A DNA stretch of 64,000 bases from DATBVX01 sp963695985 (GTDB lineage: Bacteria; Pseudomonadota; Gammaproteobacteria; Steroidobacterales; Steroidobacteraceae): assembly GCA_963695985.1 (NCBI GenBank), contig CAVOIC010000015.1, positions 1-64,000 of the forward strand. Reading direction: 5' to 3'. A program made the translations under genes and the position numbers. Below, piece after piece: positions 1 to 7,783 of this stretch. Each line of letters starts with the position of its first letter. Position 1 is the first letter of the stretch. Under the pieces are notes generated by a model. It was not told the DNA's origin. It was given only the letters and a program-made list of their open reading frames with translations, and ran no database searches.

Positions 1-2662
1 ACGCCTCATAAAGCTGCGCCAGCCACGAGCGCACCTGCCGCGTGCCGGGGTCGTTGGCGCCGCGCTGCTTCTCGAGCAGCGCATCACTCTTGAGCAGGAT
101 CGGCTCGGCGTCCGCGAACTTGTCCTGCTGCACCAGGCTCCGGCCGAGCACCGCACGGCTGCGCGCAATTTGCCAGTGGTCTTCCGGAAGCTGCTTGCGC
201 CAGATACTCACGGCGCGGTCGATCAGTGCGCTCACGCGGAAGGTATCGCCGCGCTCGGCGAAGATGCGTGCGAGACCGGTGAGCGTGGCAGCCACGTACT
301 GGTGGTTGTCAGGAAGCGTCGCCTTGTAGATCTCGATGGCGTCGCGGTACAGCCGCTCGGACTCCTCGAACTGCCCACGCTCATAGAGGAGGTCCGCGAG
401 ATTCGACATGTCGTGGCCGACGTACGGATGCATGCGCCCCTGCACCTTCTGATCGAGTGCCAGCACGTCGCGCAGGACCTTCTCGGCTCCGTCCATGTCG
501 CCCTTGACCTGCAGGAACCAGCCGAAGTTGCTGAGCGCGCTGATGGTGTCGAAGTGCTCGCGCCCGAGTACGCGCTCCAGGCTCTCGATGGACTGTGTGA
601 ACAGCGGTTGCGCTTCGGTGAGCTTGCCCTGCATCTGCAAGGCGATCGCGAGGTTCGTGGTTTCGGTCGCGAGGCGAGGGTGATCGGGGCGTAGGTGCGC
701 ACGATCGACCTCGAGCACCTGGCGATAGAGCTGCTCCGCAGCGGCGAGATCACCCTTGTACAAGAGGAGCGTTGCGAGCTCGTTGTTGACGTTCGCTGCC
801 TGCTGGCTCTGCGCTCCGTCGACAGCCGTGAACACATCGAGACTGCGGCGGAAAGTCTTTTCAGCGCCGACCAGGTCGCCGACATCGCGATACCAGCGCG
901 CCAGCTCGTCGAGCGTCATCGCCACGGCCTCGTTCTTCTCGCCGAGCTTCTGGACCTGGATGCGCAGCGCGTCCTCGAGCAGCACCCGCGACTGGTCGAA
1001 CTCGCCCTTGTGGCGGCGCGCTGTGCCGACGCTCTGCATGCTGCTCGCGGTGATGACATGCTCGGAGCCGTAGAGCTCACGCCGCAGGCGCAGCGCACGG
1101 TCGAGGAGTGGTAACGCTTTGTCGGTCTCGCCGCGCGCGAGATACACGCGGCCGATCGCGTCCAGGAGATTCGCCTGCGTGTCCGGATCGTTGGCGAGCT
1201 CGGTCTCGATGCGCTGCGCGCCGCGCTCGAGCAATTCGAGCGCCGTCGCATTCTCGCCGCCGGTCTCCCAGGGATCGGAGCGGCGGAAAAGATCCACGAG
1301 GAACCCGGAGACACGCTCGGCACGAGTGCGCTCGGCCTCGGCGCGCTGGAACTGGGCCCGCGTGCGGTCGCGCTCATCGCGCAGCCGCTCGGCCTGGATG
1401 TACATGCTCGCGGCAAATCCCGCGAGCAGCAGCACGAACAGGCCGGACAACGCGACGCCGAGCGTGTGCCGCGCGACGAACTTGCGGGCCCGATAGTCCC
1501 AAGTGTCCCTGCGCGCGAGCACGGGCATGCCGCGCAGGTGAAGGTCGATGTCAGACGAGAACTGCTCGACCGATCCGTAGCGACGCTCGGGTTCCTTGCG
1601 CATCGCCATCATCACGATGTTGTCGAGGTCCCCGGTGAGCTCGCGCCGCAGTCGCTGCGGCGTGCTGCTCCGCCGGGCCGCGATGCCTTGCAGCTCGTTG
1701 CTGCCGACGTGCGCCGTGGTCCACACCGCGCTCGGCGGCGGCGGCTCCTGTTCGCAGATCAGGCGTTCGATCTCGTGAAAGCGCAGGCCCGCAACCTGGA
1801 ACGGGCGCTGTCCGCACAGCAGCTCGTAGAGCAGCACGCCCAGCACGTACACATCGCTCGCGGTGGTGACCGGCCCGCCGCTAACCTGCTCGGGACTCGC
1901 ATGGTCCGGCGTCATGATGCGCACGTCCGCCTGCGTCATCGCGATCGTGTGTGAGGTCTGGCGCACGTCGAGGAGCTTGGCGATACCGAAGTCCAGAAGC
2001 TTCGGTGTCCCATCCGCCGTCACCAGGATGTTGCTGGGCTTGAGATCGCGGTGGACGATGAGGTTGCGGTGGGCGGCCTGCACGGCAGAGCAGACCACGC
2101 GGAACAGCTTCAGGCGTTCGGCAATGCCGAGCTGATGAGAATCACAGTACTCGTCGATCGGCTCGCCCTCGACGAATTCGAGCACGAGGTACGGAATGCC
2201 GTCGGCCGTGGCGCCGCCATCGAGCAATCGCGCGATATTCGGATGATCGAGCGTCGCGAGGATCTGCCGCTCGGTGCGCAGGCGCGTCTGTACCTGCCTG
2301 GACAGGACGCCGCGGCTCACGAGCTTGATGGCGACTTGCTTCTGGTACTGCTGGTCGGCGCGCTCGCACAGGTACACCTCGCCCATCCCGCCGCGTCCGA
2401 GCACGCGTAGGATCTGGTACGGGCCGATGCGCTCGCCGGGGCCGTGATGCGTGGTGAGGGGTTCAGCGGCCTCATCGCCCTCGGCGGCGGGCTCTTCGGT
2501 GAGCTCGCGCAGCCATGCGGCCGAGAGCCGATCGAGCACGGATTGGAAGAGGGCGGTGTCGGTGCCGCACGCGCTGCGAATATAGGCGGCGCGCTCGCGC
2601 GGGCCGAGCTCCGCGGCGCGCCTCAGGATCTCGTCCGGTGTTGATGCAGTCTGGGCGGACAT
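1..2662 (-). CDS. Serine/threonine protein kinase with C-terminal TPR repeats (partial, C-terminus beyond the window)
   Basis: The frame is open from an ATG at 2662 to the left edge, about 887 codons, so the C-terminus is missing. A short N-terminal region (about 80 residues) precedes a complete protein kinase domain with glycine loop LGRGGMGEVY, VAIK lysine, HRDLKPSN catalytic loop, DFG, and an SPEQ-type activation segment end. A single membrane segment (about residues 390-415) follows, then many tetratricopeptide repeats with TPR_12-type spacing. This is the bacterial PknB-plus-TPR receptor architecture: cytoplasmic kinase, probably extracytoplasmic repeats. All catalytic residues are present, so activity is likely. 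Substrates are unknown. It is divergent from the small basic protein gene at 2842. Confidence 0.9.
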   Translation of the reverse strand, partial: MSAQTASTPDEILRRAAELGPRERAAYIRSACGTDTALFQSVLDRLSAAWLRELTEEPAAEGDEAAEPLTTHHGPGERIGPYQILRVLGRGGMGEVYLCERADQQYQKQVAIKLVSRGVLSRQVQTRLRTERQILATLDHPNIARLLDGGATADGIPYLVLEFVEGEPIDEYCDSHQLGIAERLKLFRVVCSAVQAAHRNLIVHRDLKPSNILVTADGTPKLLDFGIAKLLDVRQTSHTIAMTQADVRIMTPDHASPEQVSGGPVTTASDVYVLGVLLYELLCGQRPFQVAGLRFHEIERLICEQEPPPPSAVWTTAHVGSNELQGIAARRSSTPQRLRRELTGDLDNIVMMAMRKEPERRYGSVEQFSSDIDLHLRGMPVLARRDTWDYRARKFVARHTLGVALSGLFVLLLAGFAASMYIQAERLRDERDRTRAQFQRAEAERTRAERVSGFLVDLFRRSDPWETGGENATALELLERGAQRIETELANDPDTQANLLDAIGRVYLARGETDKALPLLDRALRLRRELYGSEHVITASSMQSVGTARRHKGEFDQSRVLLEDALRIQVQKLGEKNEAVAMTLDELARWYRDVGDLVGAEKTFRRSLDVFTAVDGAQSQQAANVNNELATLLLYKGDLAAAEQLYRQVLEVDRAHLRPDHPRLATETTNLAIALQMQGKLTEAQPLFTQSIESLERVLGREHFDTISALSNFGWFLQVKGDMDGAEKVLRDVLALDQKVQGRMHPYVGHDMSNLADLLYERGQFEESERLYRDAIEIYKATLPDNHQYVAATLTGLARIFAERGDTFRVSALIDRAVSIWRKQLPEDHWQIARSRAVLGRSLVQQDKFADAEPILLKSDALLEKQRGANDPGTRQVRSWLAQLYEA

Positions 2663-2699
2663 CAGGCGGCGAGCGCTTGGGCCGGTGAGGAAGGGCTCG

Positions 2700-2728
2700 A
2701 TACTAGGGTGAGGGCGCAGGGCAGGCAA
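2700..2728 (-). promoter_or_regulatory. Candidate sigma70 promoter of the TPR kinase gene
   Basis: On the minus strand, TTGCCT (2728-2723) and TAGTAT (2705-2700) are separated by 17 bp, four of six matches each to the sigma70 boxes. Predicted transcription start is about 30 nt ahead of the kinase ATG. It was found by eye only. Confidence 0.45.
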
Positions 2729-2841
2729 TCGGCGTATCGGGGCAAATACCACGGCGGCGCAACTTTCGCGCGCGTCGATCGCGGCGCTCTCATGTAACAT
2801 TGCGAGCGCACCGTGTCACCGCGAACCGGAGGGAGTGAACC

Positions 2842-2979
2842 ATGGCAAAGAAAAGGAAACGGACTGCCAAGCGCACCACCAAACGCAAGCGCCGCAAGGC
2901 GACGAAACCCCGCAAGACCCGCAAGACGAGAACTCGACGCACCCGCGGGGAACCGGACGTCGCGCGTCCACCGCACTGA
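2842..2979 (+). CDS. Small Lys/Arg-rich histone-like protein (45 aa)
   Basis: ATG at 2842 has a strong ribosome binding site, GGAGGG at 2828-2833, eight bases upstream. The 45-residue product begins MAKKRKRTAKRTT and is almost entirely Lys, Arg and Thr, ending in GEPDVARPPH. The composition resembles the basic tails of bacterial H1-like/AlgP-like DNA-binding proteins, so nucleic-acid binding is a reasonable inference, but no family is recognised. The stop TGA lies two bases before the GTG start of the next gene, suggesting translational coupling. It lies in a different frame from a longer reading that would extend the next gene upstream. The RBS and composition favour this as the real product of the segment. 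Confidence 0.6.
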   Translation: MAKKRKRTAKRTTKRKRRKATKPRKTRKTRTRRTRGEPDVARPPH

Positions 2980-2981
2980 GC

Positions 2982-3608
2982 GTGCCGGTGCCCCACAACC
3001 GTCTGCCGGTGGTGTTACTGCTGCTGGTCGCCGTCGCACTGGCGATCTCGGCCGTGCACCCGGCAGATCGGATCACGTGGTGGCTGGAGGTCGCGCCGAT
3101 CTTCCTCGTCGTGCCAGTCCTCATCTACACCGCCCGGCGTTTTCCGCTCACGAATCTGCTGTACGTGCTGATTGCCATCCACGCTCTCATCCTGATGGTG
3201 GGTGGCCACTACACGTACGCGCAGGTGCCATTCGGTTTCTGGCTGCAGGATGTCCTGGACGTGTCGCGCAATCCTTATGACCGCATCGGCCACTTCGCCC
3301 AGGGATTTGTGCCGGCGATCGCTGCGCGTGAGGTGCTGTTGCGCCAGACGCCGCTGCGGCGGGGCGGCTGGTTGTTCTTTATCGTGAGCTCGATCTGTCT
3401 CGCGATCAGCGCCTGCTACGAGTTTATCGAGTGGCTCGCGGCCGTCGTGGGTGGCGGCACCGCTGAAGCGTTCCTCGGTACCCAGGGTGATGTCTGGGAC
3501 ACGCAGTGGGACATGCTGACGGCGCTCATCGGCGCCATCACAGCGCAACTGACACTCTCCCGCGTTCACGACCACGCGCTGGCGCGGCTCGCCGGCGGCG
3601 CGCCCTAA
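2982..3608 (+). CDS. DUF2238 family inner-membrane protein (YjdF-like)
   Basis: 208 residues from a GTG start directly after the small basic gene. Several hydrophobic helices and the sequence around RNPYDRIGHFAQGF and ACYEFIEWLAAV match the DUF2238/YjdF membrane family, whose function is not established. An open frame extends upstream to 2835, but that part overlaps the 45-aa basic gene out of frame and looks non-biological, so the later GTG is chosen. A six-base gap separates it from the AI-2E-type transporter gene, so the two probably share a transcript. Confidence 0.8.
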   Translation: MPVPHNRLPVVLLLLVAVALAISAVHPADRITWWLEVAPIFLVVPVLIYTARRFPLTNLLYVLIAIHALILMVGGHYTYAQVPFGFWLQDVLDVSRNPYDRIGHFAQGFVPAIAAREVLLRQTPLRRGGWLFFIVSSICLAISACYEFIEWLAAVVGGGTAEAFLGTQGDVWDTQWDMLTALIGAITAQLTLSRVHDHALARLAGGAP

Positions 3609-3614
3609 TTCGCG

Positions 3615-4712
3615 ATGCTCGAGGAGCTGCAAACTGCACCCTGGCTGCGACGCACGATCATTGGATTGCTGATCGGCGGACTGCTGCTCCTCAGTTATGT
3701 GGTGCTGCAACCGTTCCTGGTGCCCGTCATCTGGGCGTTGATCCTCGCGTACGTGACGTGGCCCGTGTACGTGAAGCTGCGTCGCCTGATGCGATCTCAA
3801 CAGACGCTGTCGGCCCTGACCATGGCCCTGCTGCTCGCGGTCACCTTCGTGGTGCCGCTCACCTGGCTCGCCATGCTCATGCGCCACGAAGTCACGGGCG
3901 CGTACGAGGTGCTGACGGCCTACTTCGCCAGGCACCCGCACTTGCCGGCGTCGATCCAGAGCATCCCGTGGCTCGGCGACTGGCTGCAGGAGTTTCTCGA
4001 GCGCATGGGTCGCGATCCGCAGGCGCTGCGAGTGGAGCTCGGGTCGTGGGCGGACCAGTCGCTGGGCGAGATCCGGACCGTGATCGGCGGCTTGGGCCGC
4101 AACGTCGCCAAGATCTTCTTTTCGCTGCTGACGGTATTCTTTGTATATCGCAACGGCGAGCAGTTGGCAGCGCAGGTGCGCGAGGTGCTGCAGCAGATCC
4201 TCGGCGATCGCATTCGAGACTATCTCGCCGCGATCGGTGACACGACCAGTGCTGTCGTGTACGGAATCGTGCTCGCAGCGGTGGCGCAGGGGATCCTGGC
4301 CGGCTTCGGCTATTGGTTTACGGGCCTGAAGGCGCCGGCGCTGCTGGGAGCTCTGACCGCAGTCGCGGCGCTTATTCCGTTCGGCGCGCCGTTCGTGTGG
4401 GCGAGCGCGGGCATCTGGCTGCTCATCACCGATCACACCGGCGCCGGCATCGGCCTGCTCCTCTGGGGCGCGCTCGCCGTGAGCTGGGTGGACAATCTGA
4501 TCCGGCCGCTCATCATCAGCAATGCCACCCGCGTTCCATTCCTGCTGGTGATGTTCGGCGTACTGGGCGGCCTTGCCGCCTTCGGGCTCGTGGGCCTGTT
4601 CGTGGGGCCGGTGATCCTGGCGGTACTGATGGCCGTGTGGCGCGAGTGGCTGGGGATACCACACCCGCACCTTCAGGTGCCGGTGCGCACGAAACAGAGC
4701 GATCCCGTCTAG
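3615..4712 (+). CDS. AI-2E family transporter (PerM/YdiK-like)
   Basis: 365 residues with about eight predicted membrane helices in the layout of the AI-2E transporter family (PF01594). A pair of N-terminal helices precedes a soluble stretch (about residues 80-170), followed by a run of C-terminal helices containing NLIRPLIISN and FGLVGLFVGPVILAV, typical of this family. Members export small molecules or act as Na+/H+ antiporters; the substrate here cannot be deduced. ATG at 3615 follows the DUF2238 stop by six bases. The gene converges on the CorA-like gene with a four-base overlap of the stops. Confidence 0.88.
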   Translation: MLEELQTAPWLRRTIIGLLIGGLLLLSYVVLQPFLVPVIWALILAYVTWPVYVKLRRLMRSQQTLSALTMALLLAVTFVVPLTWLAMLMRHEVTGAYEVLTAYFARHPHLPASIQSIPWLGDWLQEFLERMGRDPQALRVELGSWADQSLGEIRTVIGGLGRNVAKIFFSLLTVFFVYRNGEQLAAQVREVLQQILGDRIRDYLAAIGDTTSAVVYGIVLAAVAQGILAGFGYWFTGLKAPALLGALTAVAALIPFGAPFVWASAGIWLLITDHTGAGIGLLLWGALAVSWVDNLIRPLIISNATRVPFLLVMFGVLGGLAAFGLVGLFVGPVILAVLMAVWREWLGIPHPHLQVPVRTKQSDPV

Positions 4713-6343
4713 GTCCAGGTGTTGAGCAGTGCGCGCCACTTCTCGCGCCAGCTCACACGCTCGTCGGACAAGGTGTCGAGGAAATCCGCCAGGCGCTTGG
4801 ACTTGACGATCGTGTACATCGTGATTGCTCCCGTGCCAAGCAGGATCAGTACGAAGAACACGATGCGCCAGATGAGCGGTCGCTCGGCCTCCGACAGGAG
4901 ATTCATGCCGAGAAAGCCGGTCGCGACCGTGCCGATCAGGCCGAGGATTGTCACCACCGTCAGGCGCAGGATGGTGTTGGCCTGGCGGCGCACGCTGTCG
5001 GTGTCGAGGTACTCGTTCATGTCCTCCACTTCGGCGCCGACCTCCTGGTAGAGCGTCTCCGTGCCAAGCTGCTGGCGCAGGCGATCGAAGATGCTGCGCG
5101 CGATGAACTGGTTCGACACCTGGTGGAACCAGTAGCGGTGCGTGAAGCGCAGGAAGATCTCCATCGCCGCGCGGATCGCCCGCTTGAACTGGCGCACCGA
5201 CTCGAGATCGCCGACCTCAAGCCGGTTCATCGCCACCGCGAGCTCGTCCGACATCGACAGCAGCGCCGCACGATGGAAGTGCGCGATCAGGAACAGCAGG
5301 AAGTACTGGTGCCGGAACTGGCCATACATTCCGGTTTCGCGGCCGGTGAAGAAATAGTCGTCCTGCCGGCCGACCACGGCCAGCAGCTGGCCGGTGCAGA
5401 TGAGGCGTGTGTCGCCCGAGAACAGGTCGCCCGCGCGTCCCCAGAAGCGGTCATCGCAGTACTCCGCTTCGAAGCACTCGAGCGACTTGGCGGAATAGGG
5501 CAGTGAATCGCGCTCGCCGGGACGGGTCACCATGCCGAGGCGCACGAAATCCGCGCGCGAGAGCTCGGTAGGGTCGTCGAACGACAGGTAGGCCATCAGT
5601 GGCATGCGGTAGTACTCGAGCTGCCGATAACGCAGCGGACCGGTCTGACTCGGGGACTCGAGCACCATGGGTCGCAGCAGGAACTCCCAGTGTGCGGCGA
5701 TCGCCGGTGAGCGGTAGCGGCCGACGTGCCCGAGGAATTTCTGCTTGATCTCGTAATCCGAGGTCGCCAGGACCTCGCCGTTCTCGCCCAGCCACTCCAC
5801 GAGCCGCGGACAGTTGCCGCCCTGGCCGGTGCGATCCCAGAACGCGGGATAGGCGCGGCCGAAGCGGAACAGCGTGTCCTGCGCGCGTTCGAGGCTGATG
5901 TCGTTGGCATAGATCTCGAACGCCAACATTGCGATGTCGGCGTCGAGGAAGAAGTAAAGGTCGGTGTGCGCGACCTCGAAGATCAGTGTCGTTCCGTCGT
6001 GGAAAGTCACGCGCACCCGCGCGACATCGTAGCGCCGGAACACGCGGATGCTCGGCTCGCCGTGGCGCTGCGAGGCTTCCTGGCCGACGCTCGAGCCGTA
6101 CAGGAAGCGTTGCACGTAGGGCAGGAAGGTCACGAATTCCTTGTAGTGGCGCTCCTGGAATTCGAGCGGATCGCTCGAGTATTCATCCCGCACCTCGCGC
6201 CAGGGACTGTCCGTACCGAGCGCCTCGAGCGCTTCCCAGTGACGCTGCACCTGCACGCCGGGTTTGAGCGGCATGAGCTGCAGCGGCCAGAGCAAGATCT
6301 GGCGGAAATGGCGCACGACAATGGGTGCGGCTGCATCGCTCAT
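4709..6343 (-). CDS. CorA-like membrane protein with long N-terminal domain
   Basis: 544 residues from ATG at 6343; the open frame continues 49 codons upstream without convincing protein character. About 420 residues of soluble sequence come first, with no motif I can name. Two C-terminal membrane helices follow (about residues 455-480 and 490-512), and the first ends in GFLGMNL. A Gly-Met-Asn at the end of the penultimate helix is the hallmark of CorA Mg2+/Co2+ channels, and the helical stretch before it fits the CorA stalk. The N-terminal part is much longer than in CorA (usually about 250 residues). Divalent metal transport is an inference from GMN plus topology. Confidence 0.65.
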   Translation of the reverse strand: MSDAAAPIVVRHFRQILLWPLQLMPLKPGVQVQRHWEALEALGTDSPWREVRDEYSSDPLEFQERHYKEFVTFLPYVQRFLYGSSVGQEASQRHGEPSIRVFRRYDVARVRVTFHDGTTLIFEVAHTDLYFFLDADIAMLAFEIYANDISLERAQDTLFRFGRAYPAFWDRTGQGGNCPRLVEWLGENGEVLATSDYEIKQKFLGHVGRYRSPAIAAHWEFLLRPMVLESPSQTGPLRYRQLEYYRMPLMAYLSFDDPTELSRADFVRLGMVTRPGERDSLPYSAKSLECFEAEYCDDRFWGRAGDLFSGDTRLICTGQLLAVVGRQDDYFFTGRETGMYGQFRHQYFLLFLIAHFHRAALLSMSDELAVAMNRLEVGDLESVRQFKRAIRAAMEIFLRFTHRYWFHQVSNQFIARSIFDRLRQQLGTETLYQEVGAEVEDMNEYLDTDSVRRQANTILRLTVVTILGLIGTVATGFLGMNLLSEAERPLIWRIVFFVLILLGTGAITMYTIVKSKRLADFLDTLSDERVSWREKWRALLNTWT

Positions 6344-6463
6344 CAGTTCAGGGCCTCGATCCGGGAGCGCGGCTATTGACCATTTGTGGCTCGCGCCGGG
6401 CGGTAAAGTAGTGCATGCGCTGATCTGCGACAATCTCAAAATGAGGTTACAGCACCGTTCACG

Positions 6464-7715
6464 GTGCCCATGAGAACGGCGGGCCGCCACGCGCTGGGGG
6501 TATTGAGCTATCCCAGCTTCTCGCGTTTCCTCGTCGCCCGCTTTCTATCCACCCTCGCGGTCCAGATGCAGAGCGTTGCCGTGGGCTGGCAGGTCTACGC
6601 CATCACGCACAATCCGCTGGACCTGGGATTCATCGGGCTGGCGCAGTTCATGCCGTTCCTGGCACTGATCCTGATCGCCGGGCAGGCCGCCGACCGCTTC
6701 GACCGGCGCCTGATCCTCACGCTCTGCTATGCGATCGAGGTGCTGTGCGCGGTGCTGCTGCTCGCCTTCACGCTCACCGGACTGAAGGTCGTGTGGCCGG
6801 TGTTCGCGGTCCTCGTGCTCTTCGGTATCGCGCGCGCCTTCAGCATGCCTGCTTCGGCGGCGATCACGCCCAACCTGGTTCCGCTCGAGCGCTTCGGCAA
6901 TGCCGTGGCGCTCAATTCATCGACATTCCAGGTGGCGACGATCGCGGGACCGACGCTGGGCGGTCTGCTCTACGTGTATGGCCCCCACGTCGTCTACAGC
7001 ACGGTCACGCGTGATCCTGCTGGTTTCTGTCGTGCTCATGGCGATGGTCCGTGTGCCGCACGTCGTGCGAACCGACGAGCCGGCCACGTGGCACACGGTG
7101 CTCGAAGGCTTGCGCTTCGTGCGGTCGCGGCCGGTGATATTCGGTGCCATCTCGCTCGACCTGTTCGCCGTGCTGTTCGGCGGGGCGACCGCGCTGCTGC
7201 CAGCTTTTGCAAGTGACATCCTGCATGTCGGGCCGACCGGGCTCGGCTTTCTGCGCACGGCTCCCGGGCTGGGCGCAGCCTTGACCGGCGTGATGCTGGC
7301 GGTCGCGCCCGTCTCGCGCCATGTCGGGCGCTGGATGTTCGGCGGCGTCGTGCTCTTCGGCATCGCCACGATCGTGCTCGGGCTCTCCGAACAGTTCATG
7401 ATCTCCATGGTCGCGCTGTTTGCGCTGGGCGCCGGAGACATGGTCAGCGTGTACATCCGCCACGTGCTGGTCCAGCTCGAAACCCCCGATGCCATCCGTG
7501 GCCGCGTCAGCGCCGTGAGCGCGGTGTTCATCGGTGCATCCAACGAACTGGGCGAGTTCGAGTCCGGGCTCACCGCGGTCTGGTTCGGCCTGAAGCCCGC
7601 CGTGGTCATCGGCGGCATCGCGACTTTGTGTGTCGCGGGGCTGTGGTCGCGATGGTTCCCGAGCCTGCGTACCGTCGATCGCTTTCCTGGTTCGATTCCG
7701 ACGATGCACAGCTGA
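6464..7715 (+). pseudogene. MFS transporter (MFS_3/EntS-like exporter), frameshifted
   Basis: Two overlapping frames together encode one major facilitator protein of about 415 residues. The N-terminal half (from GTG 6464 or ATG 6470) carries helices 1-6 with the loop AADRFDRR between helices 2 and 3. The C-terminal half carries the remaining helices and ends at 7715. Continuity is restored by removing one base near 7001-7011, just after the residues GPHVVYSTV. The family (EntS and relatives) exports siderophores or drugs; the substrate here is unknown. Whether this is a broken gene or a sequencing indel cannot be decided from the sequence. It is divergent from the CorA-like gene, with about 120 bases between. 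Confidence 0.75.
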
Positions 7716-7723
7716 GTGGACCG

Positions 7724-7754
7724 TTGCTCTCCCTATAAGAGAGAGGCGTATACT
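7724..7754 (+). promoter_or_regulatory. Promoter of the radical SAM gene
   Basis: A -10 hexamer TATACT at 7749-7754 is clear. The best -35 candidate is TTGCTC at 7724-7729, but the 19-bp spacer is long. The overlapping downstream region holds the LexA box. Confidence 0.55.
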
Positions 7755-7757
7755 TAA

Positions 7758-7773
7758 CTGTATATCCATACAG
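7758..7773 (+). promoter_or_regulatory. LexA operator (SOS box)
   Basis: CTGTATATCCATACAG is a perfect match to the gammaproteobacterial SOS-box core CTGT-N8-ACAG, with additional symmetric ATs. It lies four bases downstream of a TATACT -10 hexamer (7749-7754), so bound LexA would cover the start of transcription. It ends ten bases before the ATG of the radical SAM gene. I recall the Pseudomonas aeruginosa homologue PA0069 being listed in the LexA regulon, which fits. Confidence 0.85.
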
Positions 7774-7783
7774 GACGAGTAAA

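Noticed and set aside
3015..4739. 574-codon minus-strand open frame opposite the DUF2238 and AI-2E genes
   Set aside because: It is Gln/His/Arg/Asp-rich and lies wholly antisense to two recognisable membrane-protein genes; it is a by-product of high GC content.
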